The translations under genes were made by a program, and so were the position numbers. The notes below the pieces were generated by a model that saw only the letters and a list, made by a program, of their open reading frames with translations, did not search any database and had not been told where the DNA came from. Positions 14,870 to 24,300 of a stretch of 38,318 nt of DNA are shown here, in pieces; position 1 is the stretch's first letter; every line of letters begins with the position of its first letter. This DNA is from Rugosimonospora africana (GTDB taxonomy: Bacteria > Actinomycetota > Actinomycetes > Mycobacteriales > Micromonosporaceae): assembly GCF_016862975.1 (NCBI RefSeq), contig NZ_BONZ01000054.1, positions 1 to 38,318 on the forward strand, given 5' to 3'.

Positions 14870-16068
14870 GACCGCACCCCGCCGACCCGATCCTCGGCCG
14901 GGATCGCGCCCGCCGGGCCGCCCCCCGTCCGGCCGCCACCCGCCGTGTCTCCGATCACCGGGCCGCCGCCGAGCTGGTGATCGGCGGGCCCGTGATCGCT
15001 GGGCCCGTGCTCGCCGGGCCGGTACTCGGCGGGCCGGACACCGGCCAGCTTCATGAACTGGGTCTGCGCGAGTATGGTCGCGCGGTTCTCCGCCAGGTCG
15101 GCGTGGTCGGTCAGCGAGACACAGGCCAGGAACGGGCCGTACGCCAGCCAGGCCACGCACGACGCGACACCGTCGCCCTCGTCGAACCGGTACCCGCGCA
15201 CGTGCGGCAGCAGCGGTACGTACATCGTCGGTTCGGCCAGCGCCTTCAGCACCGCACGCGGCGCCGACTCGTCGCTCAGCTCGACCAGCAGGGCGTCGAC
15301 GCGCACGGTGCCCTGCTCGCGCGCCCATCGCCGGACGTAGCCGTCCCGCAGACCGTGGCTCAGAAAGGTCATCCGCTGCGCGTCGTACCCCGGCCAGCGC
15401 TCGACGCCCTCGGGAACGGTGAACCCGCTGCCGACCGGCCCCTCGGCCACCAGAGGCATCCCGGTGTTCGTGCCGCCCAGGATCAGCGTGGCGCAGCGGC
15501 CACCGCCGGTCGCGCTGTCGCCCTCCGCTCTGTCGCCCTCGGCCCGGTCGCTCACGGCTCTGTCGGTCACGACCCCGCCGGTTACGGCCCCGCCGCCCGT
15601 CGCCTTTCCGGGCCCGGTGGTGCGACCGGCGCCGACCAGCGGCGCGGCGAAGCCCCTCGGCACGGACCGCGACGCCGAGGCCCACGCGGCCGGAGACGCC
15701 GAGGATGGCACGACCGACGGAGCCGACGACGGCGATAGCCGCACTGGCCCGGCCGCCGGTGCCGCGCCGCCGAGCGCACCGATCAGTTCCGCCAGCGCGT
15801 CCCGCTCGGTCGCGATCGCGGCCCGGCCACTGTCGGTGAGCGAGATCCAGGTGCGCGGGCGGCGATTTTCGAAGGTCTTCTCCGCGACCACGTATCCGGC
15901 CTCCTCCAGGACCCGCAGGTGCCGCCCGAGCGCACCGTCCGACTGGCCCAGCACGTCCCTCAGGTCGGTGAAGGTCGCCCGGTCGCGCCCGCTCAACACC
16001 GCCAGCACGCCCAGCCGGACCCGCTGGTGCGTCAGCTCGTCGACGCGCTGCGAGGGATGGGAATCCAC
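14866..16068 (-). CDS. Winged-helix regulator with unidentified C-terminal domain
   Basis: 400 residues from the GTG at 16068, chosen because the winged helix begins right after it and a GA-rich stretch (GAGGAGAGAG) lies upstream; the frame is open further up. Residues 1-105 are a winged helix of the kind acting on a single 'wHTH' fold (DELTHQRVRLGVLAVLSG ... ALGRHLRVLEEAGYV ... ENRRPRTWISLTDSG). A low-complexity linker (about 110-200) includes a 15-bp-period repeat. Residues about 200-355 form an alpha/beta domain I cannot name (CATLILGGTNTGMP ... CVAWLAYGPFLACVSL ... NRATILAQTQFMKLAG), which recalls extracytoplasmic sensor domains but here must be cytoplasmic. It likely controls the coupled ABC exporter. 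Confidence 0.75.
   Translation of the reverse strand: MDSHPSQRVDELTHQRVRLGVLAVLSGRDRATFTDLRDVLGQSDGALGRHLRVLEEAGYVVAEKTFENRRPRTWISLTDSGRAAIATERDALAELIGALGGAAPAAGPVRLSPSSAPSVVPSSASPAAWASASRSVPRGFAAPLVGAGRTTGPGKATGGGAVTGGVVTDRAVSDRAEGDRAEGDSATGGGRCATLILGGTNTGMPLVAEGPVGSGFTVPEGVERWPGYDAQRMTFLSHGLRDGYVRRWAREQGTVRVDALLVELSDESAPRAVLKALAEPTMYVPLLPHVRGYRFDEGDGVASCVAWLAYGPFLACVSLTDHADLAENRATILAQTQFMKLAGVRPAEYRPGEHGPSDHGPADHQLGGGPVIGDTAGGGRTGGGPAGAIPAEDRVGGVRS
15511..15600. repeat. Six 15-bp in-frame repeats
   Basis: Units start at 15511, 15526, 15541, 15556, 15571 and 15586; the first two differ by one base (CGCKCTGTCGCCCTC) and the later ones diverge. They encode five-residue units such as SDRAEGDRAEGDS in the linker of the winged-helix regulator. 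Confidence 0.75.
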
Positions 16069-16108
16069 GCGGTCGCTCTCTCCTCGGTCGTTCTCTCGGA
16101 TCAGGAGA

Positions 16109-16125
16109 ACTCTCGATGCGAGAGT
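16109..16125. promoter_or_regulatory. Perfect inverted repeat operator
   Basis: ACTCTCG - 3 bp - CGAGAGT, 41-57 bases before the GTG of the winged-helix regulator. This placement fits an autoregulatory site for the regulator-ABC operon. A further TCTC/GAGA-rich stretch follows, so secondary sites are possible. Confidence 0.6.
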
Positions 16126-16225
16126 AACAGACCGCGCGCTGGTCGGCATCGATGCCGACACAACGGTTGAGGTAGCGGCGAGGCGTGCCGGCGGCCCGGG
16201 CGGACCGGACGCCGGCACGGGTCAG

Positions 16226-17833
16226 TTAGCGCTGGCCGCCCGGCTCGTTCGGGGGAACCCGCGGCGGGAACGCGGCCGGCCCCGGTGCGGGTGCGCCGGG
16301 GAGCGGCTGACCGGGAACCTGCGGGCCGGGAGGCTGCTGGCCCGGAACCGGCTGACCCGGAACCGGCTGACCGGGATACTGCGGGCCGGGCGGCTGCGGG
16401 CCAGGAGCCTGCGGGCCGGGCGGCTGCTGGCCCGGGACCGGCCGGCCGGCGATGAATGGGCCGGGAATCGGCGGTCCGGACGCCGGCGGACCCGACATCG
16501 GCGGGCCTGTCACGGGCGGACCGGACAGAGGCTGACCCGACATGGGCTGACCGGGCTGAGGCTGACCGGGCATGGGCGGGCCAGCCATGGGCGGGCCAGC
16601 CATGGGCGGGCCGAACATCGGCGGCGGCCCGGACCTCGGCGGCTGGCCGCTCTTGCGGCGGGCCAGGAGGACGATGCCGGTCACGATCCCGCCGAGTATC
16701 AGCACCGCGGCCGCACCGACCGCGATGAACAGGCCGGCCCCCGACGAATGCTTCGCCGCATGCGTAGTCCCGGTCGCGGCGGGGGCCGCCGACGGTGACA
16801 GTGAGGCCAGGTAGCTGTCCAGTTCCTCGTACGGCTTGTTGGGCGCGTTCGCCGGTACAGACTGGGTCATGGCCCGGTACGGGATGACCGCACCGTTGCC
16901 GGTGTAGACGTCGAACCCGGTCGGCCCCGCGTCCGATGCGGTGTTGATGATGCGCTGCACCACCTGCCGGGCGGTCAGATCGGGGTCCTTCGCCCGGATC
17001 AGCGCGACCGCGCCCGAGGTGAGGGCGGCGGCCTGACTGGTGCCGTTTCCGGCGGCGAAGCGGCGGTCGGTCCAGCCGTGGTGGCCTTCCCACACCGACG
17101 AGATCTGCACGCCGGGGGCCGCTACCGAGACGTACGACTGTCGCTGGGTCGAAGTCCACGGGATCTTCTTGCCGTCAATGGCACCGACCGCCAGCACCCC
17201 GGGGCAGTCGGCCGGCCAATTCAGCGTGTTGGCCCCGTCTCCCTCATTGCCCGCGCTGACTACCACCACCGCGTCCTTCTGAGCAGCGTGAACGATCGCG
17301 GACCTGATGACGCCTGGGCAGGGCCGGAGAGCTCCGTCGGCGTAGCCCTGGGAGATGTTGATCACCTTGGCACCGTGGTCAGCGGCGTACACGATGGCGG
17401 GCCCCATGTCGTTGAAGGGGTCCTGACCCGCCGTGATCGGCAGGATCTTCGCCCCCGGCGCGATCCCCACCATGCCGAAGTCCTTGCCCTGCCCGGCGAT
17501 CAGCTCGGCCATCGCCGTGCCGTGTCCACGGCCCTCCTCCTGGTCGGTGTCGACGCGCCCGTCGTCCTTGTTGGAGTCGAGATCCGTCCCGGACAGGACG
17601 ACGCCGGCCAGACCGGGCAGGTCCGCCTGCACCCCGGTGTCGATGACCGCCACCGTGACCCCCTCACCGTGGGTCAGCGGCCACACCTTGTTCTGGATGT
17701 CCCACGCCGTGAACTGCCACTCCTCCTTGCGCGGCGCCGGCGGACCGGCGCTCGCCGGAGTGGCCGGCAGCACCACCACCGCGGTCAGCACGGAAAGCAC
17801 GGCAGCCGCCGCGCCCAGGCTTCGACTGGTCAT
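16226..17833 (-). CDS. Mycosin-like subtilisin (S8) protease with Pro/Gly-rich tail
   Basis: 535 residues from ATG 17833, preceded by GGGGAG at eight bases. A signal peptide (1-29, ends PASA) is followed by the S8 domain with Asp65 (VIDTGV), His104 (GHGT), oxyanion Asn196 (SAGNEG) and Ser266 (NGTSQAAA); Cys172/Cys210 may pair. A membrane helix (about 370-393) anchors it, as in the MycP proteases of type VII secretion. Beyond it lies a 140-residue cytoplasmic tail of PPMAGPP / PGQPVPGQQ repeats, far longer than in typical mycosins. No EccC, EccD or WXG100 gene lies nearby, so it is an orphan here. Confidence 0.88.
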   Translation of the reverse strand: MTSRSLGAAAAVLSVLTAVVVLPATPASAGPPAPRKEEWQFTAWDIQNKVWPLTHGEGVTVAVIDTGVQADLPGLAGVVLSGTDLDSNKDDGRVDTDQEEGRGHGTAMAELIAGQGKDFGMVGIAPGAKILPITAGQDPFNDMGPAIVYAADHGAKVINISQGYADGALRPCPGVIRSAIVHAAQKDAVVVVSAGNEGDGANTLNWPADCPGVLAVGAIDGKKIPWTSTQRQSYVSVAAPGVQISSVWEGHHGWTDRRFAAGNGTSQAAALTSGAVALIRAKDPDLTARQVVQRIINTASDAGPTGFDVYTGNGAVIPYRAMTQSVPANAPNKPYEELDSYLASLSPSAAPAATGTTHAAKHSSGAGLFIAVGAAAVLILGGIVTGIVLLARRKSGQPPRSGPPPMFGPPMAGPPMAGPPMPGQPQPGQPMSGQPLSGPPVTGPPMSGPPASGPPIPGPFIAGRPVPGQQPPGPQAPGPQPPGPQYPGQPVPGQPVPGQQPPGPQVPGQPLPGAPAPGPAAFPPRVPPNEPGGQR

Positions 17834-17989
17834 TTTGGATCTCCCCAGGCTGCGGGATTCCCGGGCTCTGGAGTCGCCCGAGGCACGCCGTTGGGCGACC
17901 GTAAGTCCGCGGGCAGGCCGCGTCGTCAACCCCTGGTTTGATCTTTCGAGCGATTAGTGCCGATACGCGGTGCTGTTCGTCGATGAGAG

Positions 17990-19000
17990 TCAGCGCCGCA
18001 CGAGCCCGGCCACCGCGGCGGTCGCCGCGGCGGCCACCCCGGCGATCCCGGCCGTCACCAGGCCGTGGTGCTGGGAGGCCCACAGCTGGACGCTGCGCGA
18101 GGTCGACCGGTCGTCGAACCGGCCGTGCGCACCGTAGTCCGGGCCGTTCTCGTCGTCGACCGGGTGCCACAGGTTGGCCGGCTGGTCGGCCTCGTGCCTC
18201 GGCTTGTCCTGCTGCGAGGAGTACCCGGTCCGGGCCAGGTACCGGTCGAGGATGCCGGGCGCGATCGCGTTGGCCAGCAGGGTACCCGCGGTGGAGCCGC
18301 CGACCCAGTACTCGCGGCGGCGCGGATGGTCGGCGGCGTACGCGATGCCCCGCGCCACCACCTCCGGCTGGTAGATCGGCGGTACCGGCTGCGCCTTGTT
18401 GGAAAGCCGCGACTTGACCCAGTCGAACTGCGGAGTGTTCACCGCCGGCAGCTGCACCATGGTGACCCGCACCTTGCTCTTGTCGTGCAGCAGCTCGCAG
18501 CGCAGCGACTCGTTGAAGCCCTGGATGGCGTGCTTCGCGCCGCAGTACGCACTCTGCAGCGGGATGCCCCGGTAGGCCAGCGCCGAACCGACCTGGACGA
18601 TCGTGCCGGCGTCCCGGGGCAGCATGCGGTCCAGCGCGGCCCGGGTCCCGTACACGTACCCGAGGTAGGTGACCTCGGTGATGCGCTTGAACTCGGCCGG
18701 CGTGATCTGGGTGAACGGCGCGAACACCGACGAGAACGCGTCATTGATCCAGACGTCGATCGGGCCCAACTTCTCCTCGATCATCGCCGCCGCGCCGTCG
18801 ACCGCCTCGTAGTCGGCGACATCCACCTCGATCGCCAGCGGAGTGCCACCGGCGGCCATCACGTCCTCGGCCGCCCCGTCCAGCCCGTCTGCGCCGCGTG
18901 CGAGCAGCGCCACCTTGTCGCCCCGCGCTCCGAAGAGCCGGGCAACCGCCCGGCCGACCCCGCCGCTGGCCCCAGTCACCACGATCACCCGTTGCGCCAC
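17990..19000 (-). CDS. Short-chain dehydrogenase/reductase with C-terminal hydrophobic tail
   Basis: 336 residues. Classical SDR: cofactor motif TGASGGVG (9-16), catalytic Ser139, Tyr152 and Lys156 (SAYCGAK). The usual NNAG is replaced by NDAF (86-89). After the Rossmann domain (to about 250) comes a polar stretch and a hydrophobic end (GLVTAGIAGVAAAATAAVAG), which may attach it to the membrane. GTG start at 19000 with GGAGGT six bases upstream. Divergent from the topoisomerase gene. Substrate unknown. Confidence 0.9.
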   Translation of the reverse strand: MAQRVIVVTGASGGVGRAVARLFGARGDKVALLARGADGLDGAAEDVMAAGGTPLAIEVDVADYEAVDGAAAMIEEKLGPIDVWINDAFSSVFAPFTQITPAEFKRITEVTYLGYVYGTRAALDRMLPRDAGTIVQVGSALAYRGIPLQSAYCGAKHAIQGFNESLRCELLHDKSKVRVTMVQLPAVNTPQFDWVKSRLSNKAQPVPPIYQPEVVARGIAYAADHPRRREYWVGGSTAGTLLANAIAPGILDRYLARTGYSSQQDKPRHEADQPANLWHPVDDENGPDYGAHGRFDDRSTSRSVQLWASQHHGLVTAGIAGVAAAATAAVAGLVRR

Positions 19001-19045
19001 GTCACACCTCCGTTGGCCGATTGCTCCGCTTGCTGCGTACCCGAT

Positions 19046-19072
19046 GATTCGGGACTGAAATCCTCGGGTAAC
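19046..19072 (+). promoter_or_regulatory. Stress-sigma (SigB/SigF-like) promoter of topoisomerase IB
   Basis: GATTCG (19046-19051), 14-bp spacer, GGGTAAC (19066-19072), then eight bases to the ATG. This matches the GTTT-N13-15-GGGTAW pattern known for actinobacterial SigB/SigF promoters, with one mismatch at -35. The start of transcription would fall at or next to the ATG. Confidence 0.55.
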
Positions 19073-19080
19073 GCCGCGCC

Positions 19081-20112
19081 ATGCGGCTGCGACGCAGCGC
19101 GCCGGACAGCCCCGGCTACACCAGGCGGCGGCGCGGGTCCGGTTTCAGCTACCTTGACCAGCACGGCCGGCCTCTGACCGACGCGGATGAGCTGGATCGG
19201 TGCCGTGCCCTGGTTATTCCGCCCGCGTGGCAGGATGTCTGGATCTGTCCGGATTCTGCGGGACACATCCAGGCCGTCGGTACCGACGTGGCGGGTCGCC
19301 GCCAGTACCTGTACCACCCGCACTGGCGACTGCGCCGCGACCGGCGCAAGTTCGACCGGGTCCTGGTCGTGGCGGCGCAGCTGCCCCGGCTGCGCCGGCG
19401 GGTCCGTGCCGACCTGGCCGACCGCGAGCTGTCCCGGCGCCGGGCACTGGCGCTGGCCGCCCGGCTGATCGACCTCGGCCTGTTCCGGGTCGGCGGGGAC
19501 GAGTACGCCGACGGGGAGGACGCGACCTACGGCGTGGCCACCCTGGATGCCGGACATGTGACCCTGAACGGGCACACCGTGCACTTCCGGTACCCCGCCA
19601 AGGGCGGGATCCAGCGGGAGATCAGCATCACCGACCCGCACGTGTCCGCGACCATCCGCGCACTGCGCCGCTACCGCCGCCAGGGCGACCGGTTGCTGGC
19701 CTACCGCAGCGGCGGCCGCTGGGCCGCGATCCGCAGCGGCGACGTCAACGAGTACCTGCGCGCCGCCAGCGGCTGCGAGATGAGCGCGAAGGACCTGCGC
19801 ACCTGGCACGCGACCGTACTGGCCGCGGTGGCACTGGCCCGCATGGAGCTGTCCGCGTCGCCGACCAAGGCACGTCGCGCGGTGGCCCGGGTCATGCGCG
19901 AGGTGTCCGCCCAACTGGGCAACACGCCGGCCGTGTTGCGGGCGTCGTACGTCGATCCGCGCGTGGTGGACCTGTTCCACCGGGGTACCACGATCGAGCC
20001 GCCGTCGCGCGGCCGTCGTACCGGACCGTCCGCGGAGTCGGCCGTACTCCAACTGTTGAGTGGCCGCACCGCGAGGCGGACCACCTCGGCCGGCAGGGGT
20101 GCGGCACTGTGA
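19081..20112 (+). CDS. DNA topoisomerase IB
   Basis: 343 residues, poxvirus/bacterial type IB. It relaxes supercoils by nicking one strand through a 3'-phosphotyrosine link. The active-site set is Arg136 (FRVGGDEY), Lys174 (YPAKGG), Arg240 (LRTWHATV), Asn281 and nucleophile Tyr290 (NTPAVLRASY), matching the Deinococcus enzyme's R137/K174/R239/N280/Y289 almost residue for residue. ATG start directly behind a stress-type promoter. The mgtC-like gene overlaps its stop (GTGA), so both are made together. Confidence 0.96.
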   Translation: MRLRRSAPDSPGYTRRRRGSGFSYLDQHGRPLTDADELDRCRALVIPPAWQDVWICPDSAGHIQAVGTDVAGRRQYLYHPHWRLRRDRRKFDRVLVVAAQLPRLRRRVRADLADRELSRRRALALAARLIDLGLFRVGGDEYADGEDATYGVATLDAGHVTLNGHTVHFRYPAKGGIQREISITDPHVSATIRALRRYRRQGDRLLAYRSGGRWAAIRSGDVNEYLRAASGCEMSAKDLRTWHATVLAAVALARMELSASPTKARRAVARVMREVSAQLGNTPAVLRASYVDPRVVDLFHRGTTIEPPSRGRRTGPSAESAVLQLLSGRTARRTTSAGRGAAL

Positions 20113-20708
20113 CCGGAACGCTGCTCGGCGGGCCCGGCCTCACCATCGCGGCCGGGTTCGGCGAGTCGATGCGCGAGAATCCGCTTGAGGTCGTGGTACG
20201 GCTGCTCGTCGCGTTCGTGCTCAGCTACGCGCTGGGCTACGAACGCGAGCTTCGCGGCTCACCGGCCGGAGAACGCACCTTCGCACTCATCGGCGTCGGG
20301 AGCGCCCTGGTGGGTCTGCTGGCCGGACACGGCAGCCCGAATGCCCTGGTGGGCGCCGTCACCGGTGTCGGGTTCATCGGCGGCGGGCTGGTCTTCCGGG
20401 TGTCCACCCAGCAGGGCGACGTGCTGCGCGGCATCACCACCGCCGCGGCGATCTTCGCGGTGGCCACGATCGGCTCCGCGTGCGGCGAGGGCTTCCTGGT
20501 CGCCGCCAGCGTGGGCGACGCCCTGCTGTTGCTGGTGTTGGAGTTCGGGCGGATACCCGGGTTGAAGGCGCTCGACGCCCGGCGGTGGGCGGACCGGTTC
20601 GGCGACGACGAGGAGTACCGCGGCCTGCCCCGCAAGGAGGGGCCGAACCCGGTAGCGCGCCGCGACTCGGACGAGGAGTCGGGCAAGGGAGGGGGTACGG
20701 GGGATTGA
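20109..20708 (+). CDS. MgtC/SapB family membrane protein
   Basis: 199 residues starting at the GTG that overlaps the topoisomerase stop codon. Four to five membrane helices with the family motif GYERELRGSPAGERTFALIGVGSAL and GVGFIGGGLVFR ... VLRGITTAAAIFAVATIG. MgtC proteins modulate ATP synthase and survival at low magnesium or in stress; here the function is inferred only from family. The C-terminal 40 residues are charged and probably cytoplasmic. Co-expressed with topoisomerase IB. Confidence 0.93.
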   Translation: MTGTLLGGPGLTIAAGFGESMRENPLEVVVRLLVAFVLSYALGYERELRGSPAGERTFALIGVGSALVGLLAGHGSPNALVGAVTGVGFIGGGLVFRVSTQQGDVLRGITTAAAIFAVATIGSACGEGFLVAASVGDALLLLVLEFGRIPGLKALDARRWADRFGDDEEYRGLPRKEGPNPVARRDSDEESGKGGGTGD

Positions 20709-20728
20709 CCGGCCGCCGCCCGGGTAAC
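20702..20728 (+). promoter_or_regulatory. Stress-sigma (SigB/SigF-like) promoter of DUF5709 gene
   Basis: GATTGA (20703-20708) overlaps the TGA of the mgtC-like gene; GGGTAAC (20722-20728) follows after 13 bp, then eight bases to the ATG at 20737. The -10-to-ATG geometry is identical to that of the topoisomerase promoter. Confidence 0.55.
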
Positions 20729-20736
20729 AAACGGAC

Positions 20737-21255
20737 ATGCGTACCGACGACACCTACCCTCGCAAGCTCGTCGACCCGGCCGCGGACGGCATCCCCGAGG
20801 TCGCGGACGACGACTCGACCGCCAACGACGACATCGACGCCACCTCGGGACGCATCGCCGACGGAGAGAACCCGATGGCCCTGCCGGGTGACCGCGAGGA
20901 CGGCCCGATCGCGCTGGATGAGTTCGGTACCACCGCCGACGAGCAGCTCGCCGGCCAGGACCTGGACTCCCGGCTGGCCCGGGAGGAGCCGGAGGTGGCC
21001 GAGGCCGGGTTGCCCAGCACCCGCTTCCAGGACAGCGAGTCGACCTCCCCGGATCCGCGGCTCGAGTCCCAGGTCTCGATGTATGACCGGCCGGGGGTGG
21101 ACCCGTTGTCCGAGGACCGGATAGGTCGGTTGGTGCAGCCGGACGAGGGCTCGTACAACGACACCGAGACGGACGCGATCGGGTACGACGCCGGAGCCGC
21201 GGGCGGCGGCGCCAGCGCCGAGGAGGCCGCGATCCACAAGATTCCCGAGGAGTGA
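20737..21255 (+). CDS. DUF5709 family acidic protein
   Basis: 172 residues, very acidic and probably largely disordered. The C-terminal block DRIGRLVQPDEGSYNDTETDAIGYDAGAAGGGASAEEAAIHKIPEE is the signature of actinobacterial DUF5709 proteins, whose function is unknown. No signal peptide or membrane helix. The stress-type promoter and leaderless ATG suggest induction under the same conditions as topoisomerase IB and MgtC. Confidence 0.9.
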   Translation: MRTDDTYPRKLVDPAADGIPEVADDDSTANDDIDATSGRIADGENPMALPGDREDGPIALDEFGTTADEQLAGQDLDSRLAREEPEVAEAGLPSTRFQDSESTSPDPRLESQVSMYDRPGVDPLSEDRIGRLVQPDEGSYNDTETDAIGYDAGAAGGGASAEEAAIHKIPEE

Positions 21256-21281
21256 CGCCTCCCGGGCCGGGGACGGCGATG

Positions 21282-21312
21282 ACCGGGGCACCGCTCGTGG
21301 CGGTGCCCCGGT
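21282..21312. terminator. Strong bidirectional hairpin terminator
   Basis: ACCGGGGCACCG (21282-21293), 7-base loop, CGGTGCCCCGGT (21301-21312): a 12-bp perfect stem between the convergent DUF5709 and GH92 genes, followed by TCCCTTGT. Confidence 0.8.
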
Positions 21313-21326
21313 TCCCTTGTGGCGAC

Positions 21327-24300
21327 TCAGCTGGGCAGGTGCCACTGCTGGTTGGCGCCACCCGAGCAGTCCCAGATCTCCAACTGGGTGCCGTCGGCCG
21401 AGTTGCTGCCCGGGACGTCCAGGCAGCGGCCCGAGTTCGGGTTCACCAGCGTGCCGTTTGACTGCGGCGTCCAGATCTGCGCGGCGCTGGCGTTGCAGTC
21501 GTACAGCTGGATCAGGATGCCGTTGGCGGTGCCGCTGCTCGGCACGTCCATGCACTTGCCCAGCGCGGAGAGCGTGCCGTTGGCGTTCACCGTCCACTGC
21601 TGGGCGCCGGTGTTGTTGCAGCCGTACAGCTGGATGTGGGTGCCGTTGGTGGTACCGCTGTTGGCCACGTCCACACACTTGCCGGCCAGGCCGGTGATGG
21701 CGCCGGTCCGGGTTCCGCTGCCGCCGCTGCCCGGCCCGTACACCTCCAGCTCGTAGATGCGCGCGGCGTTGTTGCCGTTGTTGGTCGGCGTGTTCGCGGT
21801 CAGGCGCACGTACCGGGCCGACCGGGTGGCGATCGGGTTGTAGGTGCGGCTGGCCCGCGAGCCGGTCACCGTGGCGGCCGTGCTCCAGGTGGAGTTGTCG
21901 GTACTGGTGGCGATCGTGTACCCGCCGGTGTTCCATCCGGTCGTCTCGCCGCCCAGCCCGGCGTGCTTGACCACGAACGCGCCCACGTTCTGCGCCGAGC
22001 CCAGGTCCACGGTCAGCGAGGCGCCGGCCACCGTCGAGCACCACTTGCTGTTGTTGGCCAGCGATCCGTCGACCGCGTTCGCGCTGCCCTCGGTCGACGA
22101 GCACGCCGTCGACGCGGTGGTCGCCTTGCCCGCCGCCAGGTTCGTGCCCAGATTCGGGGCGGCCGGCGGCTGGGCGGCGCCGTCGGTGAACGACGGCGGT
22201 ACGTCCGAGGCGCCGGTGCCCCAGGAACTCGGGGAGCCGCCCATCGTGTACGCGAGCGTGCCACCGGCCGCCAGGTCCGGGTACCGCAGGTAGTTGTGCG
22301 TGGTGCCGGAACCGTTGACCGACAACGACTGCACGTACGATCCGCTGCCGCTGGCCGTGATGTTCACGTTTCCGGCGGCCCGCTGGATCAGGATCGACGG
22401 GAACGACGGCCCGTGCAGCGCGAGGGTGTCCGCACCGGGTGTCGCCGGGTACATGCCGAGCGCCGCCCACACGTACCACGCCGAGGTGGCGCCCAGGTCG
22501 TCGTTGCCCGGCAGGCCACCGGCCGCGGTGTTGAAGCCCTGGCTCATCACCTTGTGCACCGCGTCGGCGGTGCCGGCCGGGTCACCGGCGAAGTTGTACG
22601 CCCACGGCACCCCGTGCTCGGGCTCGTTGCCGATATAGAAGTACGGCGTGGTCAGCCCGCCGTTGACCTGAGTGAAGTGGTGGTTGAGGCGCTGGACCGC
22701 GGTCTGTGCGCCGCCCATCAGGTTGATGAGCCCGGAGAAGTCGTAGGTGACCATCCAGGTGTACTGCGCCGGGTTGCCCTCGGTGTACCCGCTGTTGCTC
22801 GCCGGGTTCACCGGCCACGCCCAGGAACCGTCGCTGCTGTGCGGGCTCACGTACGAGGAGTCCGGGTTGAAGGTGTTCTGCCACCACTGCGCCCGGGCCG
22901 AGTACGTGTTGTACAGGGTGGTGTTGCCCAGCGCCTTGGCGAACTGCGCGATGGCGAAGTCCGACGCCGAGTACTCCAGCGAGTCCGACGGGTCCTCGAT
23001 GACGTAGTGCCGGGACAGGTAGCCGCTCTCCCGGCCCCGGATGGGACTGCCCTGCGCGGTACCGCCGTTGCTCGACTTGTCCATCAACGACAGTGCCGCG
23101 GCCGTGTCGAAGTTGCGGACACCGAACTGGTACGCGCTGTCCACGATGATCGGTCCGGGATCGCCGGTCATCACGAAGTCCTCGGCGTTTTCCTGCGACC
23201 ACTTCGGCAGCAGGCCGCCCTGCTGGCCGTCGAGCACCATCGACTTCACCACGTCGGTCATCACGTCTGGCGCGACGAACGCGACCAGCGCCGCCCAGGA
23301 TCGGTAGATGTCCCAGCCCGAGTAGTTCTGGTACACCGTCATCCCGCTCGCCGTGTGGGTGGCGTGGTCGAAGCCGGAGTACTGGCCGTTGGTGTCGCTG
23401 GCCACGTTCGGGCTCTGGAACACGTGGTACAGCGCGGTGTAGAACTTCTGCAGGTCCGCCGTCGCGCCGCCGGACACCTGGATCCGGTTGAGCATGGTGT
23501 TCCACGTCGTGTTCGCGTTCGCGCGTACCGTGTCGAACGCGCCGGTCTCCGCGGCCAGGTTGGCCTGCGCCCCGGCCACGCTCACGTAGGACAGCGCGAC
23601 GGTCGCCTGGACGGTCGGGTTGCTGGTGGTGTCGAACGTGACGTACGCGCCGGTGTTCGTGCCGCTGGTGCTGCCGGAGCCCGCCGAGACCGTACCGCCG
23701 CTCCACGTACCGTGCGCGGACGGCGCCCGGTCGAACTGGATCGCGAAGTAGATCGGGTACGTCTTCGACGAGCCGCAGAACCCGCCGGCCGTCACGTTGC
23801 CGGTGACGGTCGAGCCGCTGACCGTCACCGAGCCGCTGCGGCTGCCGGTCGCGCTGCGACTGGTGTTGATCAGCAGCTGAGCACTCGTGGTGCCGGGGTA
23901 GGTGAGACGGGCCACCCCGGTACGCGTGGTCGCGGTCAGTTCGACCGTGGTCGAGTACTTGTCCAGCCGAGTCTTGTAGTAGCCCGCGGCGGCGGACTCG
24001 TTGGCCTTCGTGTACCCGGAGGCATAGCTGGTCCAGCCGGTGCCGGGCGAGGTCGACAGGCTCCCGGTGACCGGCAGCAGGTTGAGATCCTCGTTGTTCG
24101 GGCAGCCGGCACCGTCGAAGTGGGTGAGGCTGAAGTCCTCGATGCTGGTGTCGCGGGACCGGTAACCCGACGGGGACGCGGTCGGGGTGTCCGGGCTGAA
24201 CTGCACCATGCCGAAGGGCACCTCGGCCCCGGGGAATGTGCTGCCGCCGGCACCGCCGGGTACGGGGTTGGGCGCGTTGCTGTCGTCGGTACCGATGAAC

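Noticed and set aside
17834-17929. 32-residue N-terminal extension of the mycosin-like protease
   Set aside because: It would bury the signal peptide behind an Arg-rich stretch; the internal ATG at 17833 has a good ribosome-binding site and starts the signal peptide.
19200-20108. Long open frame running through the topoisomerase IB gene into the mgtC-like frame
   Set aside because: Arg/Pro/Gly-rich translation with no domain; the real frame here is topoisomerase IB and the mgtC start at 20109 overlaps its stop.
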